From contig CACXPT010000055.1 in assembly GCA_902769585.1 (NCBI GenBank), forward strand, positions 1 to 50,348: a stretch of 50,348 nt of DNA, written 5' to 3'. The position numbers and the translations under genes were made by a program. This document shows positions 24,143 to 31,326 of the stretch, in pieces (position 1 is the stretch's first letter; every line of letters begins with the position of its first letter). Below the pieces are notes generated by a model, which did not search any database, had not been told where the DNA came from, and worked only from the letters and a program-made list of their open reading frames with translations. Source of the DNA: an uncultured bacterium. GTDB lineage: Bacteria > Verrucomicrobiota > Kiritimatiellia > RFP12 > UBA1067.

Positions 24143-24433
24143 TCATGCAGTCACGCTGTTTTCGTAAACAAATTCTGGTGCGACATCAAGCTCGCCGTCG
24201 AGCCATGTTAGCGTTTCGTAATCCAACTTGCAATCGGCAAAGGCGTCGGCGTCGGCAAGAGGGGCGAACGCCTCTCCCTTCAAAAGAGTATGTCCATCGA
24301 AGATGCGCGTCTCGCCATCATTGAACACAACCCTCATGCGATGCGGGGCGAACGTCTCGAATCCCGTGATCTTCAACACGGGCAACGGATTTTCCGCATA
24401 GCATTTTCCATCTCGTACGATCATCGCATCCAT
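24143..24433 (-). CDS. DUF2442 family protein
   Basis: A 96-residue protein of the DUF2442 family, recognisable from ITGFETFAPHRMRVVFNDGETRIFDG (residues 22 on; a beta-rich fold) and a C-terminal LTWLDGELDVAPEFVY. The molecular role is unknown; DUF2442 proteins are classic neighbours of DUF4160 proteins and the pair is generally regarded as toxin-antitoxin-like. I start at the ATG at 24433, 2 nt after the DUF4160 stop, rather than the longer frame from 24490, because this fits both family length and tight coupling. GC content is lower than that of the core genes. Confidence 0.8.
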   Translation of the reverse strand: MDAMIVRDGKCYAENPLPVLKITGFETFAPHRMRVVFNDGETRIFDGHTLLKGEAFAPLADADAFADCKLDYETLTWLDGELDVAPEFVYENSVTA

Positions 24434-24435
24434 CC

Positions 24436-24702
24436 TCACATCGCAGGAACGATCTTCTCGAACGGCTTGCCCTGAACGGCAAGATTCCAAGCCGCATACG
24501 CTTCCTCTTCATGAAGCGCCATCCATCCGTCAAGAATCCGACGCTGTTTGACAGGCAGTTCTCCCGACAGCATCTCGCCGTCGAGCGCCACAACTGACTC
24601 GTCTTCGTTGTACTTCACATGCACATGCGGCTTGTGGTGCTGCTTCGTATCGAAGAAACGCAAGTAGATGACCAGCGAACCTATCCGTGAAAGCTCACCC
24701 AT
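24436..24702 (-). CDS. DUF4160 family protein (second copy)
   Basis: An 88-residue DUF4160 protein with the standard signature: LRFFDTKQHHKPHVHVKYNE (residues 14-33, conserved histidines) and a C-terminal helix (WMALHEEEAYAAWNLAVQGK). An AGGGAGG ribosome site lies 6-7 nt before the ATG. It is closer to the family norm than the copy at 22681. It forms a two-gene unit with the DUF2442 gene. The cassette is bracketed by the 152-bp direct repeats (23765 and 24856) and the gene starts inside a decayed nucleotidyltransferase-like frame. Confidence 0.85.
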   Translation of the reverse strand: MGELSRIGSLVIYLRFFDTKQHHKPHVHVKYNEDESVVALDGEMLSGELPVKQRRILDGWMALHEEEAYAAWNLAVQGKPFEKIVPAM

Positions 24703-24848
24703 TCCACACCTCCCTTATGGTCACGCCAAACACATGTTACTACCATACGGACGCACGAACATAACCGCCCAAGCCCTTCGGCCTTGCGTCTCCTCGCGAT
24801 TGAGCAGATCCTATCCCGCTTCGCGCGTATCTCGTCCAGCATGCACAT
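24681..24848 (-). pseudogene. Remnant of an MNT-type nucleotidyltransferase gene
   Basis: A 55-codon frame begins MCMLDEIRAKRDRICSIARR, which looks like the N terminus of minimal nucleotidyltransferases of MNT/HEPN pairs. The next segment (GLGRLCSCVR) sits where those proteins have the xVFGSxARGE active-site motif, but the motif is lost and the frame soon stops inside the DUF4160 gene. Its own ribosome site and -10 lie in the 152-bp repeat upstream. I read it as a decayed gene displaced by the DUF4160/DUF2442 pair. Confidence 0.4.
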
Positions 24849-24855
24849 TTTCTGA

Positions 24856-25007
24856 CTTGTCCCTCTTCCTTGCGGAATCGGAACGCCGTTATTCTACCCC
24901 ATTCCCTGCCCGAAAACAAGCGGGAAATCAAAGTTTGCGGAATGGCGAAAACATTGGCCGGAGCAATTCACAATCATGCGCCGCCAAGATGGCGGCGTTC
25001 CCAGTCA
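24856..25007. repeat. 152-bp direct repeat, copy 2
   Basis: Second copy of 23765-23916. On the minus strand it reads hairpin GCCGCC/GGCGGC, then GGGGTAGAAT, AACGGC, then AAGGAAGAGG, and leads into the nucleotidyltransferase remnant. It is therefore probably the original promoter region of that gene. Confidence 0.85.
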
Positions 25008-25088
25008 GTGGCGGCGGTGCATAGGGAGTGCCACTAGGGGTTGGCGGGCCGCCCGCTGGGAATTTCATTTTCTGGTGGGTGAACCAAG

Positions 25089-25270
25089 ACACCCATGACA
25101 CCCAAGACACCCAGGACGGCGGCAAGGCAGGCTTGCGGGCCAGTGAAAGGCTTGCGGGCCAGAAAATGGCTTACGGGCTGAGCAATTGTCCCTTTGGGCC
25201 TGTTCCAAGTGCGAAGCACCAAGCAGGCGCAGTCCTGGGTGTCTTGGGCGTCCTGGGTGTCTTGGCCAAG
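25089..25270. repeat. Inverted nonamer arrays upstream of the uxaA-like gene
   Basis: Three copies of ACACCCAAG-type units (25089-25118) are complemented by four of GTCCTGGGT/GTCTTGGGC type (25231-25270). Two direct copies of GGCTTGCGGGCCAG lie between them. No gene is seen in 24849-25375 apart from the repeats and promoter. Confidence 0.65.
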
Positions 25271-25360
25271 GCGTTAGAGCGCGAAGCGGCCTAGCGCCTG
25301 CCCAGCCATTGGCCCGCCGCCAAGACGCCCAGGAATCAATGGCGCGGCCAAACCAGATTT

Positions 25361-25375
25361 TGGTATCATATCCGC
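25361..25375 (+). promoter_or_regulatory. Extended -10 promoter of the uxaA-like gene, leaderless configuration
   Basis: TGG-TATCAT (25361-25369), then ATCCGC, then the ATG at 25376. The spacing of 6 nt equals that of kdsB, pfk, cpaB and the GH78 gene. Confidence 0.55.
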
Positions 25376-26815
25376 ATGGTCATACACCCTTCAGACAACG
25401 TCGAGATCCATGACGACGGGCACAAGTACGCCCGCCGCGCAATCGCCGCCGGCGAGGCCGTAGTCAAGTACGGCATGCCGATCGGACACGCCACGCGCGA
25501 CATCGCCCCCGGCGAGCACGTCCACGTCCACAACCTCGCCACCAACCTCGGTGACGTGCTGGAATACCGCTACGAGCCGGACTTCGCCGACCTCCCCCGC
25601 GAGCCCGCGCCCACGATCATGGCCTACCGCCACTCCGACGGACGTGTCGGCATCCGCAACGACATCTGGATCATCCCTACCGTCGGCTGCGTCAACCGCC
25701 TCTGCGAACGCCTCGCCGCATCCTGCAGCGGACTCGCCCTCACCCACCCCTACGGCTGCTCGCAGCTCGGCGCAGACCACGAGATGACGGCCAACCTCCT
25801 CGCCGCCCTCGCCCGCCACCCCAACGCCGGCGGCGTCCTCGTTGTCGCCCTCGGTTGCGAGAACAACACCCTCGATTCCTTCGCCACACGACTCGGTTTC
25901 GACCCAGGCACATTCGATTCGGCTTCTGGCACATTCCAGCCCATCACACCTTCCACAACTCCTACACACCTTTCACCTTTCACCTTTCACCTTTCACCTC
26001 CAAACATCCGCTTCCTCCGCGCGCAAGATCCCGGCGACGAGTTCGAGCGCGGCAAGGCGCTCATCGCCGAGCTGCTCGCGAACCGTCCGCTGGAGCGCGT
26101 GCCCGTGCCTGCCTCGGAGCTCGTGGTCGGACTGAAGTGCGGCGGCTCCGACGGCTTCTCGGGCCTCACCGCGAACCCGCTCGTCGGCCGCTTCAGCGAC
26201 TGGCTCGTCGCGCGCGGTGGCGCTACCGTCCTAACCGAGGTCCCCGAGATGTTCGGCGCGGAGACGCTCCTCATGAAGCGCTGCCGCACGCGCGCCGTCT
26301 TCGACCGCTGCGTCGCCATGGTGAACGACTTCAAGGACTACTACACGCGCCACAACCAGGTCTGCTACGAGAACCCTTCGCCGGGCAACAAGGCGGGCGG
26401 CATCTCGACGCTCGAGGACAAGTCGCTCGGCTGCGTACAGAAAGGCGGATCCGCGCCCGTGGAGGACGTGCTTGGCTACGGCGAGCCGGTGAAGGCCCAC
26501 GGTCTCTCGCTCCTCACCGGACCAGGCAACGACCTCGTGGCGTCCACCGTCCTCGCGGCGGCGGGCTGCCACCTCATCCTCTTCACCACGGGACGCGGCA
26601 CGCCGTTCGGCACCGTCGTCCCAACCATGAAGATCGCCACGAACGCGACGCTCGCCGCCGCCAAGCCGCACTGGATCGACTGGGACGCCATGACGAACCC
26701 CGACACGGAATCGTTCGCCGCCAAGGTGCTTGCCGTCGCCTCCGGCGAACCAGCCCGCAACGAGACGCTCGGCGACCGCGGCATCGCCATCTTCAAAGAT
26801 GGCGTTACGCTCTAG
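25376..26815 (+). CDS. Altronate dehydratase family protein (UxaA-like)
   Basis: Probably dehydrates altronate or a related sugar acid to a 2-keto-3-deoxy acid, linking uronate breakdown to glycolysis. The 479 residues comprise an N-terminal SAF domain (to about 80) and the UxaA catalytic region: GRVGIRNDIWIIPTVGCVNR, ALTHPYGCSQLGAD, VVALGCENN, VGLKCGGSDGFSGLTANP, and a late TGRGTPFGTVVPTMKIATN. A low-complexity stretch (THLSPFTFHLSPP, residues 199-211) is encoded by a CTTTCAC heptamer array inserted without breaking the frame. The promoter is an extended -10 placed 6 nt before the ATG. The stop overlaps the stop of the convergent methyltransferase gene in the tetranucleotide CTAG. Exact substrate unknown. 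Confidence 0.85.
   Translation: MVIHPSDNVEIHDDGHKYARRAIAAGEAVVKYGMPIGHATRDIAPGEHVHVHNLATNLGDVLEYRYEPDFADLPREPAPTIMAYRHSDGRVGIRNDIWIIPTVGCVNRLCERLAASCSGLALTHPYGCSQLGADHEMTANLLAALARHPNAGGVLVVALGCENNTLDSFATRLGFDPGTFDSASGTFQPITPSTTPTHLSPFTFHLSPPNIRFLRAQDPGDEFERGKALIAELLANRPLERVPVPASELVVGLKCGGSDGFSGLTANPLVGRFSDWLVARGGATVLTEVPEMFGAETLLMKRCRTRAVFDRCVAMVNDFKDYYTRHNQVCYENPSPGNKAGGISTLEDKSLGCVQKGGSAPVEDVLGYGEPVKAHGLSLLTGPGNDLVASTVLAAAGCHLILFTTGRGTPFGTVVPTMKIATNATLAAAKPHWIDWDAMTNPDTESFAAKVLAVASGEPARNETLGDRGIAIFKDGVTL
25968..25999. repeat. Heptamer array (CTTTCAC) inside the uxaA-like gene
   Basis: About four and a half copies of CTTTCAC. They encode a seven-residue periodic peptide (LSPFTFH) between the two halves of the catalytic domain. 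A gain or loss of one unit would shift the frame. Confidence 0.8.
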
Positions 26816-28215
26816 CCATAGCGCTCCAAGTACTTTCCAAGCAATCCGGAAAGGCGCGTTTCGAGCCATGGCGTCACGCGCCACCAGTCGCGCAGGTTCA
26901 GGTAGTCCGACACCGCCCCTCCCTGCCCCGGCTTCACGCCGTACTCGGCACGCAGCAGGATGTTACGCGCGGTAGCGTCTGGCGAGACGAACTCCACGAC
27001 CTGCGTCTTGAACCCGAGAATGCGCAGGATCATCGCGCGGAAGGAGTCGGTGAGGATGTCGCACAGCCGCTCGCGCAGGATGCCGTGGCGCAGCACGCCC
27101 GCGAACGCACTCGTGTCCGCACCAGTCTGCCCCAGCGTCTTCTGCAGCTCATGCTGGCAGCAAGGCGCGGAGACGATGTAGCGGCTCTTCCACTCGACGC
27201 CCTTCGCCAGCGCCTCGTCGGTGGCAGTGTCGCAGGCATGGAGAGAAATCGTCATGTCAACCCGAGAAGCGGCCTGATCGCCCGTCGGCTGCCGAATGTC
27301 GAATGTCGAAAGCTCCGCGGCGACAAACTGCACCTGGTCCGACACATCCAGCTGCTGGGCCATCTTCTGGGCGGCGGCGATCACGTCCGTCTTCCTGTCC
27401 ACGCCGATTACGCGCACTCTTGGGAACTTCAGCGTCTGCGTGAGGAAGAAATAGAGCGCCAGCGTCAAATATGCCTTCCAGCATCCGCAGTCCACTACGG
27501 TGAAAGGTGAATGGTGAAAGGTGAAAGGAGTGGTGAAAGGTGAAGGGTGAAGGGTGAAAGGTGTTTCTTCATCACCTACCGCATCACCTTTCACCTTTCC
27601 CCTTTCACCTTTCACCTCATCTTTCACCTTTCCTCTTTCACCTTTCACCTCATCTTTCACCTTTCCCCTTTCACCTTTCACCTCTCCCTTCAGCACGTCC
27701 TCGATCACCTTGAGGAACTCGTTGACCTGGTCGTACTTGCCGCGCATCGAGGCGCGGATCTTTCCGTCGCCGTCGGCGAGGCCGGTCACGCGAAGGAGCG
27801 CGGCCGAGTCGAACGAGGTGAGCGGCGTCTTCTTCACGCGGTCGTGCGGCAACACCTTCGCCACGCGGTCCATCTCGGCTGAGCGGGTGGCCATCACGTG
27901 GCCCTTGCGCGTAACGCGCACGTGCAGGTCGCCCTTCGCCGTGATGAGGTGGAGGTCGCGCGCGCCCTTCTGCGCGATGATCTCCTCCAGACCCTCGGCG
28001 GCGCCGTTCGCGTCGAAGTTCTTCACGCGCGTCTGCCCTTCGTCCACCATCTCGGCCTGGAAACGACGTTCTCCGCCGATCTCCACCGGGCGCATCGAGA
28101 TGCGGAACGTCTTTCCGTTGCGCCGCACCGTCTGCACGATCTTCATGAAGCCGTCGCCCAGCACCCGTGCGCGTATCTCCTCCGCCAGCTCACTATCCAG
28201 CTCACCTCTCTCCAT
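26812..28215 (-). CDS. Class I SAM-dependent methyltransferase (Methyltransf_32-like) with repeat-coded linker
   Basis: A 467-residue protein. The N-terminal half (to about 180) has no family I can name. The C-terminal half is a Rossmann methyltransferase: motif I VVDCGCWKAYLTLAL, then VIGVDRK, ISLHACDTATDEAL and IVSAPCCQHEL, resembling PF13679 proteins that may act on RNA. Motif I reads GCW where GCG is usual. Between the halves, about 62 residues are encoded by heptamer arrays: a charged stretch of repeated KGERGKVKDEV units followed by PFTLHPSPFTTPFTFH. I start at the ATG at 28215; a GTG one codon earlier is possible. It follows the phosphofructokinase gene, with a repeat array supplying the SD-like sequence. 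Confidence 0.75.
   Translation of the reverse strand: MERGELDSELAEEIRARVLGDGFMKIVQTVRRNGKTFRISMRPVEIGGERRFQAEMVDEGQTRVKNFDANGAAEGLEEIIAQKGARDLHLITAKGDLHVRVTRKGHVMATRSAEMDRVAKVLPHDRVKKTPLTSFDSAALLRVTGLADGDGKIRASMRGKYDQVNEFLKVIEDVLKGEVKGERGKVKDEVKGERGKVKDEVKGERGKVKGDAVGDEETPFTLHPSPFTTPFTFHHSPFTVVDCGCWKAYLTLALYFFLTQTLKFPRVRVIGVDRKTDVIAAAQKMAQQLDVSDQVQFVAAELSTFDIRQPTGDQAASRVDMTISLHACDTATDEALAKGVEWKSRYIVSAPCCQHELQKTLGQTGADTSAFAGVLRHGILRERLCDILTDSFRAMILRILGFKTQVVEFVSPDATARNILLRAEYGVKPGQGGAVSDYLNLRDWWRVTPWLETRLSGLLGKYLERYG
27499..27683. repeat. Inverted heptamer arrays inside the methyltransferase gene
   Basis: GTGAAAG-type units (27499-27563) are followed after about 20 nt by a longer complementary array of CTTTCAC/CCTTTCC units (27584-27683). 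The transcript could form a hairpin about 185 nt long in the linker between the protein's two domains. The whole block stays in frame. Confidence 0.8.
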
Positions 28216-28280
28216 CACTCTTCACCTTTCACCCTTCACCTTTCACCCTTCACCTTTCACCCTTCACCTTTCACCCTTCA
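28216..28280. repeat. Heptamer array (CTTTCAC/CCTTCAC) between pfk and the methyltransferase gene
   Basis: Nine alternating CTTTCAC and CCTTCAC units fill the space from the pfk stop to the methyltransferase start. On the coding strand they read GTGAAAGGTGAAGG, giving several SD-like AAAGGTG sequences. Confidence 0.85.
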
Positions 28281-29636
28281 CGGAGCCAACCCGTTCCCGC
28301 CCGCCGACTGCGCGGAGTAGAACTCCTGGCCGGTCGCGTCCATGACGCTGCGCCAGAGGTCGCTCTCCAGCTGCACCGTCTGACGCTCGATGGTTGCGAG
28401 CTTGATCGGCACGACCGTGTACCACTCGCCCACGCTGCCCACCACGCAGTTCGTGCGTCCGCTCATCGCGGCGTGCACCGCGTTGCGCGCCAGCATGTAG
28501 CAGCGGATGGCGTCGGTTCCGCGCGCCGGCACGCTGCGTATCATGTAGCTCGGATCAAAGTACTTCACGCTCGCCACGATCCCCTTCTCCTTGAAGTGCT
28601 GCGTGATGCGCGTCTTCAGGAACTCTCCGATGTCCTTCTTGAGGATGTTGCCGCTCGCGTCGCGCCCCATGTCGCCCTCCATGAGGTGCTGGCCCGCGCC
28701 CTCCGCCACGACGATGACCGTGTGTGTCTTTCCGCTCGCGAAGCGCCGCTCCATCGTGGCAAGGAGTCCGCTCGGACCTTCCAGCTCGAAGTTCATCTCC
28801 GGGATGAGGCAGAAGTTCACCACCGGGTTGGCCATTGAGGCGTACGCGGCGATGAAGCCAGAGTCGCGGCCCATGAGCTTCACGAGGCCGATGCCGTTGA
28901 ACGTGCCCTTCGCCTCGGCGTGCGCGTTGCGGATGACGTTCGTCGCCTCGGCGACTGCCGTCTCGAAGCCGAAGCTCGGTCCCACGAACTGCAAGTCGTT
29001 GTCGATGGTCTTGGGCACGCCCACCACGGATATCTTGAGGTTGCGCCGCGTGCACTCCTCCGCGACGTCTCGCGCGCACCTGAGCGTTCCGTCTCCGCCG
29101 ATGCAGAACAGGATGTTTATGTTCATGCGCACAAGCGTGTCCACCATCTCGTCCGTCGGCTGCTGTCCGCGCGACGAGCCGAGGATCGTGCCGCCGTGCT
29201 CGTGGATCGTGTCCACCGTGTCGGGATCCAGCATGAGCGGCTGGTAGCCGAAGCGCGGACTCAGCCCCGCGTACCCGAAGCGTATGCCGAAGATGGTCTT
29301 CACTCCGTAGTCGAACGACAGTATCTCCACCAGGCCCTTGATGACGTTGTTCAGGCCGGGGCACAGTCCGCCCGCGGTCAGGATCGCGACGCGCGTCCAG
29401 CTGGGGTCGTGGAAGATGCGCTCGTGAGGGCCGGCGCGCTCGAACGTCGGCTCATGGCCCAGGCGTTCGCGAAGCCAGTCGCGCAGCGGCACGCTCTCCG
29501 TCATGATGATGCGGTCCCCTTCCGGCACGAACTCGTGGTGCCGCACAGGCGACGCGATGGTGCACGGGCCGAGCGTGTCGACCGTGCAGGAGTACTCTCC
29601 AGGGTTGGCTGTGATCTTTTCTAGGGTGTTTGACAT
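28278..29636 (-). CDS. 6-phosphofructokinase, long ATP-type of the PPi-PFK clade
   Basis: Phosphorylates fructose 6-phosphate in glycolysis. The 452-residue protein has the long N-terminal extension of the clade containing trypanosome, plant and TP0108-like enzymes. Key motifs: [45 protein letters not shown] and [12 protein letters not shown]. The GGDGT glycine favours ATP as donor (PPi enzymes have GGDD), whereas the lysine in PKTIDND is otherwise typical of PPi enzymes; this Gly/Lys pair is known from ATP-using members. The ATG at 29636 is 6 nt from an extended -10 box and so should be leaderless. The stop runs into the heptamer array. Confidence 0.9.
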   Translation of the reverse strand: MSNTLEKITANPGEYSCTVDTLGPCTIASPVRHHEFVPEGDRIIMTESVPLRDWLRERLGHEPTFERAGPHERIFHDPSWTRVAILTAGGLCPGLNNVIKGLVEILSFDYGVKTIFGIRFGYAGLSPRFGYQPLMLDPDTVDTIHEHGGTILGSSRGQQPTDEMVDTLVRMNINILFCIGGDGTLRCARDVAEECTRRNLKISVVGVPKTIDNDLQFVGPSFGFETAVAEATNVIRNAHAEAKGTFNGIGLVKLMGRDSGFIAAYASMANPVVNFCLIPEMNFELEGPSGLLATMERRFASGKTHTVIVVAEGAGQHLMEGDMGRDASGNILKKDIGEFLKTRITQHFKEKGIVASVKYFDPSYMIRSVPARGTDAIRCYMLARNAVHAAMSGRTNCVVGSVGEWYTVVPIKLATIERQTVQLESDLWRSVMDATGQEFYSAQSAGGNGLAP

Positions 29637-29642
29637 GACACC

Positions 29643-29651
29643 ATTATAGCA
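29643..29651 (-). promoter_or_regulatory. Extended -10 promoter of pfk, leaderless configuration
   Basis: GTGC-TATAAT on the minus strand (-10 at 29648-29643), then GGTGTC (6 nt), then the ATG at 29636. Confidence 0.55.
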
Positions 29652-29689
29652 CAATCCCGAACCCTCCGCTGGATTCCGGCGGCAGGTTA

Positions 29690-29698
29690 TGGTAAAAT
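29690..29698 (+). promoter_or_regulatory. Extended -10 promoter of metK
   Basis: TGG-TAAAAT with the -10 at 29693-29698 and the discriminator AGCGGC. The predicted start near 29705 lies just before the structured leader. Confidence 0.5.
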
Positions 29699-29707
29699 AG
29701 CGGCGAT

Positions 29708-29797
29708 CGAAGCATCAGGAAGCGGCCGCCCGTTGCGGCCGCGCCAACCGAGCGGCGACGCCACGGTGGTGCGGGACAATCCCCCGGATGCGCTTCG
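29708..29797 (+). promoter_or_regulatory. Structured leader of metK, candidate riboswitch
   Basis: A closing stem pairs CGAAGCATC (29708-29716) with GATGCGCTTCG (29787-29797, two bulged bases). Inside are a perfect 8-bp hairpin (GCGGCCGC at 29722-29729 and 29735-29742, loop CCGTT), the linker GCCAACC, a short CCA/TGG hairpin and GGG-ACAAT-CCC (29773-29783). The element starts right after the predicted transcription start and ends 13 nt before the first metK ATG. It lacks the P3 layout of SAM-I and does not match SAM-II or SAM-III as I remember them. Confidence 0.4.
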
Positions 29798-29828
29798 CAA
29801 GTACGAAGAAATGGAAAGTGACAAGAAA

Positions 29829-31010
29829 ATGACGAAACATGCCGGACGGCACGTTTTCACTTCCGAGTCGGTCTCGGAAGGACACCCCGACAAAGTGGCA
29901 GACCAGATCTCGGACGCCGTGCTGGACGCCTGCCTCGCCAAGGACTCCCGCGCCCACGTGGCCTGCGAGACCATGTGCGGGCCAGGACTAGTGGTCAACA
30001 TGGGCGAGATCGCCTGCAAGGGGTTCGACACGATCAACACGCAGGAGATCGCCCGCCGCGTGGTGAAGGACATCGGCTATGACCGACCCGCCGAGGGCTT
30101 CAGCTGGGACACGTTCAACTACGTGAGCGCGCTCCACGGCCAGAGTCCCGACATCGCGCAGGGCGTGAACCGCAAGCAGGCCGAGAAGCAGGGCGCCGGC
30201 GACCAAGGGATGATGTTCGGCTACGCGACGAACGAGACCCCCTCGCTCATGCCCGCGCCGATCATGTACTCCCACGAGCTGCTGGTCCTCTTCGCGCGCC
30301 TGCGCAAGACGGGCAAGCTCCCGTTCCTGCGCCCCGACTCCAAGAGCCAGCTCTCCATCGCGTACGAGAACGGACGCCCCGTCTCAATCGAGACGGTCGT
30401 CGTCTCGCACCAGACGACCGAGGCCGGCGCCAACAAGAAGGCTTACGCGCAGATCGAGGAAGTCGCCCGCGCCTTCCTGGCCAAGACGAAGCTCCTCACG
30501 AACCGCACGCGCTTCTACATCAACCCCACCGGCAAGTTCGTCGTCGGCGGTCCCACTGGCGACAGTGGCCTCACCGGGCGCAAGATCATCGTCGACACCT
30601 ACGGCGGCATGGCCGCCCACGGCGGCGGTGCATTCTCCGGCAAGGATCCATCGAAGGTCGACCGCAGCGCCGCCTACTACGCGCGCTACGCCGCCAAGAA
30701 CATCGTCGCTGCCGGCTTCGCCGACCGCTGCCAGATCCAGGTGGCCTACGCCATCGGCGTGGACAAGCCCGTCTCCATCTGCGTCAAGACGTTCGGCACG
30801 AACCACGGCGTCACCAACGAACAGATCGAGAAGCTGCTCCTCTCCGGCAAGGTGTTCGACTTCCGCCCGTACGCGTTGATCAAGGACCTCAAGCTGACCA
30901 CGCCCAAGGGCTGGTGCTACCGCGACACAGCGTCCTACGGCCACTTCGGCCGCAGCGCGTTCCCGTGGGAGAAGACGGACAAGGTCGCCGCCCTCAAGGC
31001 GTCGCTGTAG
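29829..31010 (+). CDS. metK: S-adenosylmethionine synthase
   Basis: Makes SAM from methionine and ATP. The 393-residue protein contains [20 protein letters not shown], the [12 protein letters not shown] loop (GAGDQG), the P-loop-like [18 protein letters not shown], and the C-terminal ASYGHFGR. All substrate-binding motifs are intact. The start is uncertain: ATG at 29829 ([14 protein letters not shown]) fits the family N terminus best, ATG at 29811 ([10 protein letters not shown]) is six codons earlier and closer to the leader structure. Transcription should begin near 29705. A block of repeats and a weak hairpin follow the stop. Confidence 0.96.
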   Translation: MTKHAGRHVFTSESVSEGHPDKVADQISDAVLDACLAKDSRAHVACETMCGPGLVVNMGEIACKGFDTINTQEIARRVVKDIGYDRPAEGFSWDTFNYVSALHGQSPDIAQGVNRKQAEKQGAGDQGMMFGYATNETPSLMPAPIMYSHELLVLFARLRKTGKLPFLRPDSKSQLSIAYENGRPVSIETVVVSHQTTEAGANKKAYAQIEEVARAFLAKTKLLTNRTRFYINPTGKFVVGGPTGDSGLTGRKIIVDTYGGMAAHGGGAFSGKDPSKVDRSAAYYARYAAKNIVAAGFADRCQIQVAYAIGVDKPVSICVKTFGTNHGVTNEQIEKLLLSGKVFDFRPYALIKDLKLTTPKGWCYRDTASYGHFGRSAFPWEKTDKVAALKASL

Positions 31011-31022
31011 AGCTATCTTCTC

Positions 31023-31106
31023 AAACCACGAAATACACGAAATACACGAAATTCCGTAAGGGATTGAACGAATTCCTTTCGTGTGTTTCGTGTATTTCGT
31101 GGTTTA
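31023..31106. repeat. Inverted nonamer arrays downstream of metK
   Basis: AAACCACGAAATACACGAAA (from 31023) with further ATACACGAA units is complemented by TTTCGTGTATTTCGTGGTTT (ending 31105): arms of about 31 nt with a 20-nt loop. The right arm is part of a 40-bp sequence repeated at 32684-32723. Confidence 0.85.
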
Positions 31107-31137
31107 TAAATTTTTCTTCCCGTGAACTTTTTGGTGT

Positions 31138-31155
31138 GACGCAGCGTCTTTTTTT
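31138..31155 (+). terminator. Weak terminator-like hairpin after metK
   Basis: GACG-CAG-CGTC followed by seven T. The stem is only 4 bp; the larger hairpin at 31023-31105 may be the real 3' boundary. Confidence 0.25.
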
Positions 31156-31205
31156 ATAAAGTGGAGATTTGGCAAGAGATTGCCGCAGACCAGCCTGGGC
31201 TGGAC

Positions 31206-31316
31206 AAAAAAATGACATTTCGTGCATAACGGGCATTTGGAAAAATGACATTTCGTGCAAAATGGCCGTTGCAAAAACTGACAATCCGTGATATGATTAA
31301 CGCCGCGAAATCACGG
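31206..31316 (+). promoter_or_regulatory. Iteron-like repeats, promoter and inverted repeat before the AAA ATPase gene
   Basis: TGACATTTCGTG occurs at 31213 and 31246 and as TGACAATCCGTG at 31279, exactly 33 bp apart. A promoter TTGCAA (31269-31274), 17-nt spacer, TATGAT (31292-31297) overlaps the third unit. An inverted repeat CCGTGAT (31286-31292) and ATCACGG (31310-31316) spans the -10 and start site, as an operator would. The ATG follows 10 nt later. The 316-nt gap 31011-31326 otherwise holds only the repeats. Confidence 0.5.
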
Positions 31317-31326
31317 AACCAGCTAA

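Noticed and set aside
25855-27510. 551-residue plus-strand frame
   Set aside because: Runs through uxaA-like and, antisense, the methyltransferase gene; Arg/His-rich shadow.
27499-27683. CRISPR-like array
   Set aside because: Units are 7 nt, contiguous and without unique spacers, and no cas genes are present.
29708-29797. Assignment of the metK leader to the S-box (SAM-I) class
   Set aside because: The SAM-I core helices and the GGCAACC-P4 layout cannot be drawn; only a generic structured leader is supported.
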